64,000 bases of DNA from Shinella kummerowiae (GCF_009827055.1 NZ_WUMK01000004.1:372001-436000); one strand, 5' to 3'; shown: positions 45,289 through 58,200, counted from the first letter of the stretch. Translations and numbers: made by a program. Notes: generated by a model from the sequence alone, not told the origin.

Positions 45289-46563
45289 TTACGCGTGCTT
45301 TTCGAGCCAGGCGGCGATGACACCTTCCAGCGCTTCGACCAGCGGCTCGTCTTCCAGCTCCTCGACGATCTCGGCGACGAAGGCGTTGACCAGCATGGCG
45401 CGCGCCTTGTTCTCCGGAATGCCGCGCGCCATCAGATAGAAGAGCTGGACATGGTCGATATCGATCACGGTGGCGCCATGGCCGCACTGCACGTCGTCGG
45501 CGAAGATTTCCAGTTCGGGCTTGGCGGAGAAATCCGCCTCGTCCGACAGGAGCAGCGTGTTGCACGACATCTTCGCGTCGGTCTTCTGCGCGTCGGGAGC
45601 GACGCGGATCTGGCCCTGGAAGACGCCGCGCGCGCGATCGAAAATCACGTTGCGGATGACTTCTGTCGACGTCGTGTGCGGCACGTTGTGGCCGACCGTG
45701 AAGGTCACGTCATTGTGCGTCTCGCCGCCGAGCAGGTTGATGCCGCGCAGCTTGAGATCGGAGCCCTCGCCGGAGACGACGACATGGATTTCCTGCCGCA
45801 CGAGCTTGCCGCCGGCATTGATTACGTAGAGCCGCAGCTTGGCGTCCGTGCCGAGCGTGACGCGGATCTGGCCGAGATGCGTATCGGCGGCACCCTGGCC
45901 CTGGAGGATGACCCAGGTGATGTCCGCGCCATCCGAAAGCGAGATATCGCTGACCGTCGTCACGAAGGCTGGATTTTCACCGGTCGCCACGTGGCGCTCG
46001 ATGACGGTCGCCTTGACGTTTGCGCCGAAGGTTGCCGGGAAGCGCGTATGCGTCTGGCCGGCATTCTGCGTCGTCTGGATTTCGAGCGGTGCGGCAAGGT
46101 CGGTGCCGGCCGGGAAATCCAGCACGAAACCGTCGCGCACGAAGGCGCCGTTGATGCGGCCGATCGTGTCGTCGCTGTCGCGGGCGGTCAGGCCTTCGGC
46201 ACCGCTGCCATCGGCAAGCGCTTCCGAGAAGGTGCGCAGCGTCACGCCCTCCACCGAACCGCGTGTATCGGCAACGCCGTTGACGACCGAAAGCACCGTC
46301 GAGCCTTCCACCAGCGGCGCGAGCTTGGCCGCGGAGGCCGCCGGATCGAAGGCGGGCACGGCGCGCAGCAGCGCCTTGAGGTCCGTGTAATGCCACGCCT
46401 CGACGCGGCGCGTCGGAAGGCCGGCTTCCTTGAAGTCGCTGATGAGAATGTCGCGGGCTGCGAGCACAGCGCCATCGCCCGGCAGTTCGCCGATCGCGTG
46501 GTCGTAGGCTTCGCAGAGCGCGGTCTCGGCGACCGAGAGCTTCATGCCTGTCTGCATGTTCAT
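45289..46563 (-). CDS. sufD: Fe-S assembly scaffold subunit SufD
   Basis: 424 aa. Beta-helix protein; conserved ending includes LLLSDEADFSAKPELEIFAD and CGHGATV. Forms the SufBC2D complex and helps iron entry. Confidence 0.94.
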   Translation of the reverse strand: MNMQTGMKLSVAETALCEAYDHAIGELPGDGAVLAARDILISDFKEAGLPTRRVEAWHYTDLKALLRAVPAFDPAASAAKLAPLVEGSTVLSVVNGVADTRGSVEGVTLRTFSEALADGSGAEGLTARDSDDTIGRINGAFVRDGFVLDFPAGTDLAAPLEIQTTQNAGQTHTRFPATFGANVKATVIERHVATGENPAFVTTVSDISLSDGADITWVILQGQGAADTHLGQIRVTLGTDAKLRLYVINAGGKLVRQEIHVVVSGEGSDLKLRGINLLGGETHNDVTFTVGHNVPHTTSTEVIRNVIFDRARGVFQGQIRVAPDAQKTDAKMSCNTLLLSDEADFSAKPELEIFADDVQCGHGATVIDIDHVQLFYLMARGIPENKARAMLVNAFVAEIVEELEDEPLVEALEGVIAAWLEKHA

Positions 46564-46584
46564 GAGATTACTCCTTCACCGTGC

Positions 46585-47340
46585 TCAGGCAGCAGCACCG
46601 ATGATGTCGGCATAGCCATTTGCTTCCAGCTCATGCGCCAGCGTCTTGTCGCCGGACTTGATGACCTGGCCCTTGTAGAGAACGTGAACCGTGTCCGGCA
46701 CGATATAATCGAGCAGACGCTGGTAGTGCGTGATGACGATCACGGCGCGGTCGGGCGAACGCAGCGCGTTGACGCCATCGGCGACGATCTTCAGCGCATC
46801 GATGTCGAGACCGGAATCGGTTTCGTCGAGAACGCACAGCTTCGGCTCAAGCAGCGACATCTGCAGGATTTCCGCACGCTTCTTCTCACCGCCGGAGAAA
46901 CCGACGTTCAGCGGACGGCGCAGCATTTCCGGCGCGATCTTCAGTTCCGCGGCGGCGTCCTTGACGCGGCGCATGAAGTCCGGTGTAGTCAGTTCGGCCT
47001 CGCCGCGCGCCTTGCGCTGCTCGTTCATCGCGACCTTGAGGAACTGCATGGTGGCGACGCCCGGGATTTCGACCGGGTACTGGAAGGCCAGGAAGATGCC
47101 CTTGGCGGCGCGCTCGGCCGGGTCGAGCTCCAGAATGCTCTCGCCGTTGTAGAGGATATCGCCTTCGGTGACTTCGTAGTCTTCGCGGCCGGACAGGATG
47201 TAGGAGAGCGTCGACTTGCCCGAGCCGTTCGGCCCCATGATGGCGGCAACTTCGCCGGCCTTCACGGTGAGGTTCAGGCCACGGATGATCTCGGTGCCGT
47301 CTTCGGCGATGCGAGCGTGCAGATTCTTGATTTCAAGCAT
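46585..47340 (-). CDS. sufC: Fe-S assembly ATPase SufC
   Basis: 251 aa ABC-type ATPase without membrane partner. Walker A GPNGSGKST, signature FSGGEKKRAEI, Walker B CVLDETDSGLD. Drives SufBC2D. Start at ATG 47340 (MLEIKNLHARI). Confidence 0.96.
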   Translation of the reverse strand: MLEIKNLHARIAEDGTEIIRGLNLTVKAGEVAAIMGPNGSGKSTLSYILSGREDYEVTEGDILYNGESILELDPAERAAKGIFLAFQYPVEIPGVATMQFLKVAMNEQRKARGEAELTTPDFMRRVKDAAAELKIAPEMLRRPLNVGFSGGEKKRAEILQMSLLEPKLCVLDETDSGLDIDALKIVADGVNALRSPDRAVIVITHYQRLLDYIVPDTVHVLYKGQVIKSGDKTLAHELEANGYADIIGAAA

Positions 47341-47388
47341 GGTTTCTCGGTCCTGCGTTTGGAGCACATCGGCGCTCCCGTCTTGGTT

Positions 47389-47550
47389 TCAGAAGCCGAG
47401 GAAGAAATGGACCACCGGGAGCATCATGGCGGATAAACCGCCGAGGCCGAGCCCCACCACCGTGCGTACCGCCAAATTTCGAAGGTTGGGCGCATACGCT
47501 GCAAGTCCACCGCAAACCACGGCATAATATGTCAGATTGACCGGATCCAT
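47389..47550 (-). CDS. Small membrane protein between sufB and sufC, 53 aa
   Basis: Hydrophobic 53-residue protein with two short membrane segments (about 8-22 and 31-52) and a basic turn (PNLRNLAVR). GGGAG before the ATG at 47550. A real operon gene by position, strand and composition; function unknown. Confidence 0.7.
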   Translation of the reverse strand: MDPVNLTYYAVVCGGLAAYAPNLRNLAVRTVVGLGLGGLSAMMLPVVHFFLGF

Positions 47551-47664
47551 GTCGTCTCTCCCGATGAGAACCGTACCCGTCTAGTATAACGGATCACGCG
47601 AAAACTTCATCGGAAGGCCAGTCCGGCCACCCGGCGGAAAACCGCCGGGGCACTCTTCATTCGA

Positions 47665-49137
<1,473 letters not shown>

Positions 49138-49272
49138 GTTCTCCAATCTCGCCGGATCCAAGGTCCGGCAGTTTGTCAACGTGTGGCGGGTGTTCCGCCG
49201 GTTATGTAAGCGCCAAAGGGCGGTTTTCCCACCTTTTGGCAAGCGAAAACTTGAGTTTCCGCAAGATTCCGC

Positions 49273-50430
49273 TCAGGCCGCGCGCCGCCGCGAGACGACA
49301 CGCGAGAAGGCGGCCAGAAAGCGTTCCACATCGGCCTCCGTCGAGCCCGGGCCGAGCGAGATACGCAGCCCGCCAAGCGCAGCATCAAGCCCCATCGCCG
49401 TCAGCACATGGCTCTGGCCGACCTTGCCGGAGGAGCAGGCCGACCCCGCCGACAGCGCGATGCCTTCGAGATCGAAGGCGATCTGCCCCGTCTCCGATTT
49501 GAGGCCCGGCAGGCTGAAGAACGAGGTGTTGGCGACACGCTCGCCGTCGGCGCCATGAATGATGACGTCGTTCGTCGCCGTCCGCATGCCGGCTTCCAGC
49601 GCATCCCGCAGGCCGGCGATCCGGGCATTGCGCTCCGCCAGATCCGCCACGGCCGCGCGGGCGGCGGCGGCAAAGCCGGCCAGTGCGGCCGGGTTCTCCG
49701 TGCCGGAACGGTGGCCCTTCTCCTGCCCGCCACCGCGGATCAGCGGCACCGGCATCAACACTTCGCCACGCGAGACAAGCGCGCCAACGCCCTTCGGACC
49801 GCCGAGCTTGTGCGAGGAGACGATCAAAAAATCCGCGTCGAACGCTTCGATATCCACCGGCATGCGGCCAACGGCCTGAACGGCATCGACCACCAGCAGG
49901 CCGCCGTGACGGCGAACGATCTCTGCCGCGGCCTTGACCGGCTGCACGATGCCCGTCTCGTTGTTGGCGAGCATAACGGCGACCATCGGCAGGCCCTTGG
50001 CCTTGTCGTGGGCCTGAAGGCGCGCGTCCAGGGCGTCGAGATCGACGATACCGGCACGGGTGACCGGAATGGTCGTGACGTCTTCGCGCGCAAAACGACC
50101 ACCTTCGCGGACCGCCGGATGCTCGATTTCGGAGACATAGAGGTGGCCGATCGTCAGCAGCGTGCGGCCCATGCGATAGTGCGGCGTCAGGACGAGGTTT
50201 GCGGCTTCCGTGGCACCACTGGTGAAGATGACATGGGCAGGCGCGGTATTGACGAGGGCGGCCACGTCGCGGCGCGCGGCTTCCACCAGCATGCGCAGCG
50301 CCCGGCCCTCGCCATGCACCGACGACGGATTGCCGACCATGTCGAGCGCCGCGACACAGGCCTCGCGCGCCGCCGGCAACAGGGGTGCCGTGGCGTTCCA
50401 GTCCAGGTAGGTGCGATCGATCTTCGTCAT
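49273..50430 (-). CDS. Cysteine desulfurase, IscS/NifS group (SufS2)
   Basis: 385 aa, group I desulfurase. PLP lysine near 205 in IVSSHKLGGPKG, active cysteine near 332 in SAGSACSSGK. Heads the operon; rhizobial suf operons commonly hold two desulfurases (sufS2BCDS1XA). No IscR-type regulator lies beside it. Confidence 0.92.
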   Translation of the reverse strand: MTKIDRTYLDWNATAPLLPAAREACVAALDMVGNPSSVHGEGRALRMLVEAARRDVAALVNTAPAHVIFTSGATEAANLVLTPHYRMGRTLLTIGHLYVSEIEHPAVREGGRFAREDVTTIPVTRAGIVDLDALDARLQAHDKAKGLPMVAVMLANNETGIVQPVKAAAEIVRRHGGLLVVDAVQAVGRMPVDIEAFDADFLIVSSHKLGGPKGVGALVSRGEVLMPVPLIRGGGQEKGHRSGTENPAALAGFAAAARAAVADLAERNARIAGLRDALEAGMRTATNDVIIHGADGERVANTSFFSLPGLKSETGQIAFDLEGIALSAGSACSSGKVGQSHVLTAMGLDAALGGLRISLGPGSTEADVERFLAAFSRVVSRRRAA

Positions 50431-50541
50431 CCGTTTTCCGTGCCCGCCTAGCCAAGTTCCATGCGACGTGCATTTTTCTTGAAATTGCCGTCTGGCTTGC
50501 CTTATGACACCAAGCTCACGGCGCCCGATGCGCCCATACAG

Positions 50542-50558
50542 TTTCGAATTGTTCTAAA
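50542..50558. promoter_or_regulatory. Iron control element (Irr box) of the suf operon
   Basis: TTTCGAA-TTG-TTCTAAA, 13 of 14 positions of the rhizobial ICE consensus TTTAGAA-N3-TTCTAAA. It lies at the expected transcription start of the suf promoter, where Irr would repress under low iron. Confidence 0.78.
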
Positions 50559-50562
50559 CTAG

Positions 50563-50591
50563 GTTCTAGAAAAGCTGACTGCTTTCGTCAA
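50563..50591 (-). promoter_or_regulatory. Promoter of the suf operon
   Basis: Minus strand TTGACG (50586-50591), 17-base spacer, TAGAAC (50563-50568). Start near 50556 falls inside the ICE box. Leader of about 125 bases. Confidence 0.55.
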
Positions 50592-50642
50592 GACTTCAGT
50601 TGACAAGAATCCGGTCCCGAACGCGAACTTGCCGGAGTAAGA

Positions 50643-51320
50643 ATGCCCGAAATCATCTTCAACGGACCCGCCGGTCGCCTCGAAGGCCGTTACCAGCCGT
50701 CCAAGCAGAAGAACGCCCCCATCGCCATCGTGCTGCATCCGCACCCGCAGTTCGGCGGCACGATGAACAACCAGATCGTCTACCAGCTCTTCTACATGTT
50801 CCAGAAGCGCGGTTTCACGACACTGCGCTTCAATTTCCGCAGCATCGGCCGCAGCCAGGGCGAATTCGACCATGGCGCCGGCGAACTGTCCGACGCGGCT
50901 TCGGCGCTCGACTGGGTACAGAGCCTGCATCCCGATTCGAAGAGCTGCTGGGTCGCCGGTTATTCCTTCGGTGCGTGGATCGGCATGCAGCTTCTGATGC
51001 GCCGCCCGGAAATCGAAGGTTTCATGTCGATTGCACCGCAGCCGAACATCTATGACTTCTCGTTCCTCGCCCCCTGCCCGTCCTCCGGCCTGATCATCAA
51101 CGGTGACGCCGACAAGGTGGCACCGGAGAAGGACGTCAACGGCCTGGTGGAAAAGCTGAAGACGCAGAAGGGCATCCTGATCACCCACCGCGTGGTGCCG
51201 GGCGCAAACCACTTCTTCAACGGCCAGACCGAAACGCTGATGGCGGAATGCGAGGACTATCTCGACCGCCGTCTTGCCGGCGAACTGACCCCGGAACCGG
51301 CCGCCAAGCGCATCCGCTGA
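50643..51320 (+). CDS. Alpha/beta hydrolase
   Basis: 225 aa. Oxyanion segment LHPHPQFGGTMNN near 33, nucleophile in GYSFGA (Ser near 110), His in GANHFF near 190. Belongs to the group of small bacterial hydrolases of unknown substrate. Divergent from suf, followed by a terminator. Confidence 0.85.
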   Translation: MPEIIFNGPAGRLEGRYQPSKQKNAPIAIVLHPHPQFGGTMNNQIVYQLFYMFQKRGFTTLRFNFRSIGRSQGEFDHGAGELSDAASALDWVQSLHPDSKSCWVAGYSFGAWIGMQLLMRRPEIEGFMSIAPQPNIYDFSFLAPCPSSGLIINGDADKVAPEKDVNGLVEKLKTQKGILITHRVVPGANHFFNGQTETLMAECEDYLDRRLAGELTPEPAAKRIR

Positions 51321-51341
51321 CCGGCCGCCCCGAGTACAATG

Positions 51342-51370
51342 AGCCCGATGGCCCGCCATCGGGCTTTTTC
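51342..51370 (+). terminator. Rho-independent terminator
   Basis: AGCCCGATGG-CCCG-CCATCGGGCT, perfect 10-base stem followed by TTTTC. Ends the hydrolase gene. Confidence 0.9.
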
Positions 51371-51381
51371 TTTGCCGTTTT

Positions 51382-52560
51382 TCAGTTGACGATCTTGAAG
51401 GCCTCGACCACCACGGCCGGCGGCTCCGCCTCATGCACGCGGTCACGCCCCGCGGCCTTGGCCGCATAAAGCGCATCGTCGGCCCGGCGCATGGCAAAGC
51501 GCAGCGGCTCGATCTGGCCGATTTCCGCAACACCAAAACTCGATGTGACCCGCACGCCCGGCGGCAGGCCCGGAATGGGAGACACAGCGCGTGTCGCGCG
51601 CAGCGCATGCGCAAAGAGCAGGGCGGCGTCCCTGCCGGTGCGCGGCAGGAACAGCACGAACTCTTCGCCGCCGATACGCGCCACCAGCGCGCCCTGCGGA
51701 GCGGCCGCATGCAACATCTCGCCGAACGCGCGAATGGCGGCATCGCCGCCCTGGTGGCCGTGGGTATCGTTGACCGACTTGAAGTGATCGAGGTCGCAGA
51801 GCACGATGCTGTGCGGCCCCTGCTCGATCATCAGACCGTCGACACGATTGTCGAAGCCACGGCGGTTGAGCAGGCCGGAGAGCGGATCGATCTCGGCATT
51901 CACCTTTTCTTCGGCCACGATCTCCAGCACGAGTACGCAGAGCAGCATCAGGCCAACGGCAACGATCAGCACCGCGCCCATGCTTTGCGAAACGAGGGCG
52001 AACTGGCTGGCGAGATAGTCCTTCGCCGTAGTGCCCGAACCCGCGAGCACGGCCGCGAAGCCCTTCACGATGAAATGCGCGCTCGTCACCGCCAAAAGCA
52101 CGATGAGCGCCCTGTCGACGAAGGACTTTACCCGCGCCTGCCAGACGGCCCACGCGCACATGCCGAGCGCCACCGCAAACGGCGTCTGGTACGGCAGCGC
52201 ATGCTCCAGCGTGCCGCGCGGCAGATCATAGATCATGACATCGAGCGCTACGAAGGCGCTGAAGATGGCGACCAGAGCCGCACGGTTGGTTTTCAGGCCG
52301 TAGAGGTGCCCGATGCCGACGCGCAGCATGAACATGCCGCCGAGCATCGAGGCGAAGGCGAGGATCGCCCAGGGTTTCGGCGGCGGCACATAGGCGACAA
52401 GCAGTTCGAAGATGGTGGCGAGAGAGGCGACGGCAAAGGCGCCGGCAAACCAGCGGGCGGCAACACGATTGCGGCTCCGGGCAGAGACTGCCAGGAAAAA
52501 CATGCAGAAACACTGCGCGATGAGAAAGTTCACCGTGAGCAGGAAGCCTGCACCACTCAT
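51382..52560 (-). CDS. Membrane diguanylate cyclase (GGDEF)
   Basis: 392 aa. Six to seven membrane helices (about 1-215, MASE-like sensor), then a GGDEF domain with RIGGEEFVLFLP. Makes cyclic di-GMP. No RxxD inhibitory site is visible five residues upstream of the signature. Start at ATG 52560. Confidence 0.9.
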   Translation of the reverse strand: MSGAGFLLTVNFLIAQCFCMFFLAVSARSRNRVAARWFAGAFAVASLATIFELLVAYVPPPKPWAILAFASMLGGMFMLRVGIGHLYGLKTNRAALVAIFSAFVALDVMIYDLPRGTLEHALPYQTPFAVALGMCAWAVWQARVKSFVDRALIVLLAVTSAHFIVKGFAAVLAGSGTTAKDYLASQFALVSQSMGAVLIVAVGLMLLCVLVLEIVAEEKVNAEIDPLSGLLNRRGFDNRVDGLMIEQGPHSIVLCDLDHFKSVNDTHGHQGGDAAIRAFGEMLHAAAPQGALVARIGGEEFVLFLPRTGRDAALLFAHALRATRAVSPIPGLPPGVRVTSSFGVAEIGQIEPLRFAMRRADDALYAAKAAGRDRVHEAEPPAVVVEAFKIVN

Positions 52561-52649
52561 TGGCCACCCTACGCAAAACTCGACCGTCGGCCCGTGCAAA
52601 GCCCCGGGCCGATCCGCATCGATGCTAGAGAATGGCTGCGAAAAAAGCG

Positions 52650-53783
52650 TTAATCGCCAAGGCCGGTTTTCCGGAGGATACCGCCTGTCACAGGGGCTTT
52701 GACGCCCGTCGTGGCCGGGAATGTGAGCGGCAGGCCGCGCAGCGACCGCACGGCGAGATAGGCCCAGGCTTCGGCCTCCATGCTGTCGCCGTTGAGATCG
52801 ACCGCCTCGGCCGCGACGACCTCCGCCCTCTCCGCTTCAGCAAGGGCTGCAAGGTCGCCCATGATGATCCGGTTCAACCGGCCGCCGCCACAGACGACAT
52901 AGAGTTTCGGCCGCTCCGGCAGATGGCGGGCCGAGCGCAGGATCGCCGCCGCCGTGACATGCGCGAGCGTGCGCGCACCGTCCTCGAGGCTGGCATCCCT
53001 GCCCTCCGGCGGGCGGAAATCGTTGCGGTCCAGCGACCGGCGCACCGGATCGGTGAAAAAGGCGTGGTTCAGGTAGCGATGGGCAAGGTCCGGATCGACG
53101 CGACCCTCGGAGGCGATCATGCCGCCCTGATCGAAAGGGATGCCGGCATGGGCCTCGACCCACTGGTCGATCAGCGTGTTGCCCGGCCCGCTGTCATAGG
53201 CGACGATCGCGCCGTCGCCGCCGATGAAGGTGAGATTGGAAATCCCGCCGATATTGACGAAGACGACGGCCTTGTCGGCCGCACTCGAAAGGCTCGCGGC
53301 GAGTGCGGCGTGATAGACGGGGATGAGCGGCGCCCCCTGCCCGCCATGCGCCATGTCGTTTGCCCGCATGTCATAGACGACGTCGATGCCGGTCTCGCGC
53401 GCCAGCAGCCCGCCGTCACCGAGCTGCACCGTCAGCGCCGCATCGGGACGGTGCAGGACGGTCTGGCCGTGAAAGCCGATAACGTCGATATCGGCTGACG
53501 TCAGGTCATTTTCGGCGAGGAAGGTCCGGACGGCCTCGGCGTGGCGCAGCGTCAGGTCCCGCTCGATTTCGGCCAGCTCGCCCGGCCGCTCGCTGCGATC
53601 GCCGATCGCCTTGGCGGTTTCCAATGCACCTTGCAGGCGTCGCCGGAAGGCGGGATCGTAGGACAGCCCTATGGACGGGCCGCGCTCGACCACGGCCTCC
53701 CCGTCCGTGCGCACCAGCGCGACATCGATGCCGTCAAGGCTCGTGCCGCTCATCAGACCGATCGCCGTCCGCAGTGCCGTCAT
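52650..53783 (-). CDS. anmK: Anhydro-N-acetylmuramic acid kinase
   Basis: 377 aa. Phosphorylates and hydrolyses 1,6-anhydro-MurNAc in cell-wall recycling. [12 protein letters not shown] start is diagnostic; [13 protein letters not shown] and GGGRLNR follow. Divergent from tyrS, a common arrangement. Confidence 0.95.
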   Translation of the reverse strand: MTALRTAIGLMSGTSLDGIDVALVRTDGEAVVERGPSIGLSYDPAFRRRLQGALETAKAIGDRSERPGELAEIERDLTLRHAEAVRTFLAENDLTSADIDVIGFHGQTVLHRPDAALTVQLGDGGLLARETGIDVVYDMRANDMAHGGQGAPLIPVYHAALAASLSSAADKAVVFVNIGGISNLTFIGGDGAIVAYDSGPGNTLIDQWVEAHAGIPFDQGGMIASEGRVDPDLAHRYLNHAFFTDPVRRSLDRNDFRPPEGRDASLEDGARTLAHVTAAAILRSARHLPERPKLYVVCGGGRLNRIIMGDLAALAEAERAEVVAAEAVDLNGDSMEAEAWAYLAVRSLRGLPLTFPATTGVKAPVTGGILRKTGLGD

Positions 53784-53912
53784 CCCATAACTCCAGAATC
53801 ACTTTTGAAGTGATTATGCGGTGAAACAGTGTTAAACGCCCGGCGGTTCGCCGGAAAATTCCATCCGGCCGCAAACATCCCGCCCAAAGCATTCCGGCAA
53901 GAGAGACAGGCC

Positions 53913-55166
53913 ATGTCCGAATTCAAATCCGATTTCCTTCGCACGCTGAAAGAGCGCGGCTTCATCCACCAGATTTCCGATGAAACCGGCCTCGACGATC
54001 TTCTCGCCAAGGAAACCGTGACGGCCTATATCGGCTTCGACCCGACGGCGCCCAGTCTGCATGCCGGCGGCCTCATCCAGATCATGCTGCTGCACTGGTT
54101 CCAGAAGACCGGCCACCGCCCGGTTTCCCTGATGGGCGGCGGCACCGGCATGGTCGGCGACCCGTCCTTCAAGGACGAGGCGCGCCAGTTGATGACGCCG
54201 GAAACCATCGACAGCAACATTGCGAGCATCAAGAAGGTCTTCTCCAATTACCTGACCTATGGAAATGGCCCGAAGGACGCGTTGATGATCAACAATGCCG
54301 ACTGGCTGCTCGGCATCAACTACCTGGAATTCCTGCGCGATGTCGGCCGCCATTTCTCGGTCAACCGCATGCTCGCCTTCGACAGCGTGAAGATGCGCCT
54401 CGAGCGCGAACAGTCGCTGTCCTTCCTCGAGTTCAACTACATGATCCTGCAGGCCTACGACTTCGTGGAGCTCAACAAGCGCCACGACGTGCGCCTGCAG
54501 ATGGGCGGCTCCGACCAGTGGGGCAACATCATCAACGGCATCGACCTCGGCCACCGCATGGGCACGCCGCAGCTCTACGCGATGACCTCGCCGCTGTTGA
54601 CGACCGCATCGGGCGCCAAGATGGGCAAGTCGCTGTCCGGCGCCGTGTGGCTCAACCCGGACATGCTGTCGGCCTATGATTTCTGGCAGTACTGGCGCAA
54701 CACGGAAGACGCGGACGTCTCGCGCTTCCTGAAACTCTACACGACCCTGCCGATGGACGAGATCGCCCGCCTCTCTGCGCTCGGCGGTGCCGAGATCAAC
54801 GAGGTGAAGAAGATCCTCGCGACGGAAGTGACGGCCATGCTGCACGGCCGCGCCGACGCCGAACAGGCGGCCGAGACGGCGCGGAAAACCTTCGAGGAAG
54901 GCGCGATTGCCGAAAACCTGCCATCGGTCGATGTCGCCACAAGCGAACTCGACGCTGGCATTGGCCTGCTCTCGCTCATTGTCAAGGCTGGTCTTGCCGC
55001 CTCCAACGGCGAAGCCCGCCGCCATGTGCAGGGGGGTGCCGTGCGCATCAACGACGCTGCCGTTTCCGACGAGCGCCGTCTCATCGGCACGGCGGACGTT
55101 TCGGCCGACGGCGTCATAAAGCTTTCGCTTGGCAAGAAGAAGCACATCCTCGTCCGCCCTGCCTGA
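53913..55166 (+). CDS. tyrS: Tyrosyl-tRNA synthetase
   Basis: 417 aa class I synthetase. HIGH-like HAGGL near residue 47, KMGKS near 233 (KMSKS type), tyrosine-binding YDFVEL and [10 protein letters not shown] stretches, and a C-terminal S4 domain (about 350-415). Start at ATG 53913. Confidence 0.97.
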   Translation: MSEFKSDFLRTLKERGFIHQISDETGLDDLLAKETVTAYIGFDPTAPSLHAGGLIQIMLLHWFQKTGHRPVSLMGGGTGMVGDPSFKDEARQLMTPETIDSNIASIKKVFSNYLTYGNGPKDALMINNADWLLGINYLEFLRDVGRHFSVNRMLAFDSVKMRLEREQSLSFLEFNYMILQAYDFVELNKRHDVRLQMGGSDQWGNIINGIDLGHRMGTPQLYAMTSPLLTTASGAKMGKSLSGAVWLNPDMLSAYDFWQYWRNTEDADVSRFLKLYTTLPMDEIARLSALGGAEINEVKKILATEVTAMLHGRADAEQAAETARKTFEEGAIAENLPSVDVATSELDAGIGLLSLIVKAGLAASNGEARRHVQGGAVRINDAAVSDERRLIGTADVSADGVIKLSLGKKKHILVRPA

Positions 55167-55189
55167 AAAGGCGCGATAGACCGACGATC

Positions 55190-55217
55190 AAGGCCGCCTC
55201 CGGGCGGCCTTTTTATT
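55190..55217 (+). terminator. Terminator of tyrS
   Basis: AAGGCCGCC-TCCG-GGCGGCCTT followed by TTTATT. Overlaps the end of the convergent gene by five bases. Confidence 0.88.
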
Positions 55218-58200
55218 GGAACTCGAAAATGTTGCGGAAGACGCCCGGTGCGATGATCGACAGCGGGTTGATGGTGAGGTGCGGCTTGTCGAGCGGGCCG
55301 GACAGCTTGAAGGTGATGCCAATCAGCCCGCGGTCGTTGCCGTTGCCGAGAAGGATGCCGATGATCGGCAGTTCGGCGAAAAGCCGGTTGAGACCATAGG
55401 CCGGCATGAAGGTGCCGGTCATGTCGGTCCGGCCCTTGGCATCGCGGACGGTTCCGCGGAAGGTCGCGCCCACCATGTCGCCGCGCACCACGCCGTTGTC
55501 GAGGCTGAGCGCCCCCCCGCCGGTGCGCACCTGCGCAAAGCCGCGGGAGAATTGCACCGCGCTCACGTCGATCTCGCGCCGGACGGCATCGTTGAGGCTG
55601 CGCCCGTCGTCGCCGGACGGCGTCGAGACGAGAGAGCGCAGGCGCTCCTCACCGACGAGGGCGAAGTTGCGGATATCGACGGAACCGAGCCAGCCGTCGT
55701 TGGCTGTTGCGCGCAGGCGGAGGTTCAGGAGACCACCGCGCATGTTGCGGTAGATATCGGCAAAACGCGCGACGGCACCGGCATCGCCACTGGTGAGCTG
55801 AAGGGCGTCCGAGCCGCCGGTTTTCGCCAATTGCGCAACGACCGGCGCGCCCCCGGCCGTCACGGCCGAAAGATCGACGGCGGAAATGCGGCTGCCCGCC
55901 TTGCTAAAGCGGAAGTTGACGTTGGAGAGCGCCTCGCCGTTGAAGCCGATGGCGCGCGACAGGTTGGCGGTGACGCTGATACCCTGTTTTTCACCGGCGG
56001 CACTGCCGTTCCCGCTGCCCTTCAGCCGCGCCAGCACGGCGCGCACGTCGGCCGTTTCGCCATCCGCGACGACGGCGTAGCCGGATTTGCCGCGCGTCAC
56101 CTTCAGGCGGTACCGATCGTCGGCGGACAACCGAACGGTCGAGAAATCGGCCGCATCCAGCGCCGAGCCACGGAACGTCAGGTTGCCGGCCACATTGAAA
56201 CCATCGCCGGCAAAACGGAAATCGGAGACCCGCGTCACGCCGTCCTTGGTTTCCGCCGTCAGCTTGACCGTACCGCCGATCCCGGCCCCCTTGGTCCAGC
56301 CGATCCACGGAATGGACACCGCAGCAGCGCCGACATCCGCCTCCACCATACGTGGCCCGTCGCCATCCTGTTCCATCCTGATGCCGATCGGGCCTTCCAG
56401 CACCTCCTCGAACCCAGGCAGCAGCTTGCGACGATCCTTGTTGCCGAGCGTGCCGGAGAGGATTGTCTTGCGCGGAATGTTGGCAGCCTTGTTGACCGGC
56501 TCGATCAGTTCGAGATCGAATGTCACGCCGTCGATATCGGCCTTGGCCTTGAGGTCGGCCTTCTGCGGATCGATGGCGAGCAGCCCGCGTAGCCCCGTCA
56601 CGGCACGACCCGCGACGGGCTTTGCGACGTCGACGTCATCGAGGGTCAAAGCGGCCGTCCATTGCGGCGGCGGCGGCTTGTGGGCGGCGATGATGCCGAA
56701 ATGCGCCTTGACGTTCGCCTTTACCTGGCCGGAAAAATCCTCCGGTTTGAAGCCGGTTGCCGGCAGAGCACGGATCGGCCGATAGGTCACCAGTTCGGCG
56801 ATCGCATCGGCATTGCCGGCCACGTCGATGTCCATGTCCGCCATCAGCGGCTTGGTATAATTGTCCGGCAGCACGAAGGTGCCGCCGGTCAATGCGACGG
56901 AGCGGCCGGACGGGAAATAGGCAGCGCCGCCGGTGATGGCGATTTCGGTGCGCGGCCCACGCAGGCGGAACTTGCCGGATGTGTCGCGCAGCGGCGGGAT
57001 ATCGCCGGCGACATTCATGCGCGCACCTTCGATGTCGAAATCGATCTTCAGTTCGTCTGCGCCGAGATGCATCGGCACGCCGGGCTTACGCTCGCGGCCT
57101 TCGGCAAGGTAGAACTCGATACGGCCATTGGTGACGGTGCCGCCGAAAATGTTCTTGATCACCCAGTTGCGCGCCGTCTTGGCCATCCAGAACGGCCAGA
57201 ACTGCTTGACGGCGGCCGAGTCGAGCTTGCTCGCGATCATGACGAAACTGACTTCCGGCTCACGCTCGCCAAAGCGCATCGCCAGCGATCCCGCAACATT
57301 GCCCTTTTCGCTGGAGACGGCCATCTCCTCGAACAACAGGTTTTTCGTCTTCGGCAGGTAAAATCCGTTGACCTTCGCATCGAAGCGGATCGGCGTCTCG
57401 GTGGAATCGACCGGCCGGCTGATCGCATCGCTGAAGACCAGATCGATGGCGAAACCCTTGTCCGGCCGATCGGAAACGCGGTCGAGATCGATCAGTCCAC
57501 CGGTAAAGGGAAAATGCGACAGGCCGACGCTGGCATTCTTCGAGGCAAGCTCGATCGACCCCTTGTCGAAATTGTAGACGGCCTTGAGGGTGGATGGACG
57601 CAGTTGCGCGGCGATGCCATCGCCATAGACGCTGCCTGCCGCCAGGCTGATATCGAGGCCGAGCACCGGTTTCGTGTTGGCGGTTTCGCGTACGGCATTG
57701 ACGGAAATATCGGCCGACGTATCGATACCGGCATGAACATTGCCGTCCACGTCGTTGCCGAGCAGGAATTTTCCAAGCGCGACGTTGCGGATAGAGCCGT
57801 CCAATGTCTGGACGACATCCTTCGCACCGGTCGCGGTCAGGTCGATTTCGCCCTGGGCGCCATCCATGGCGAAATGGCCGTCGATCGACATGGTGCCGTC
57901 GCCGTCGCGGGAGAATTCGAGGCTGGCAATGGCAAGCGTCACCGGCTTGCCGCCCGGCCCCTGGAAGGTCGCGCCGAGATCGGCGATCCTGACGGTCTGC
58001 ATGTTGTTGGCGTCGATCAGGCGATGAATGGCGTCCAGCCGCTCGAAGGTGGTTTCCAGATAATCGGGCACGTCGGAGATGCGCAGCGCGGCGAGATCAA
58101 GCGGCTTGCTCTTGGGCAGGAGTGCCGCGTTGAACATGGCGCCATCCACATCGAGCCGCGACACGGCGATACGTCCGGTGGCCAGCGCGAGCGGATCGAG

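Noticed and set aside
45232-47436. 734-codon frame antisense to sufD and sufC
   Set aside because: Crosses gene boundaries and has no motif; a GC-rich shadow.
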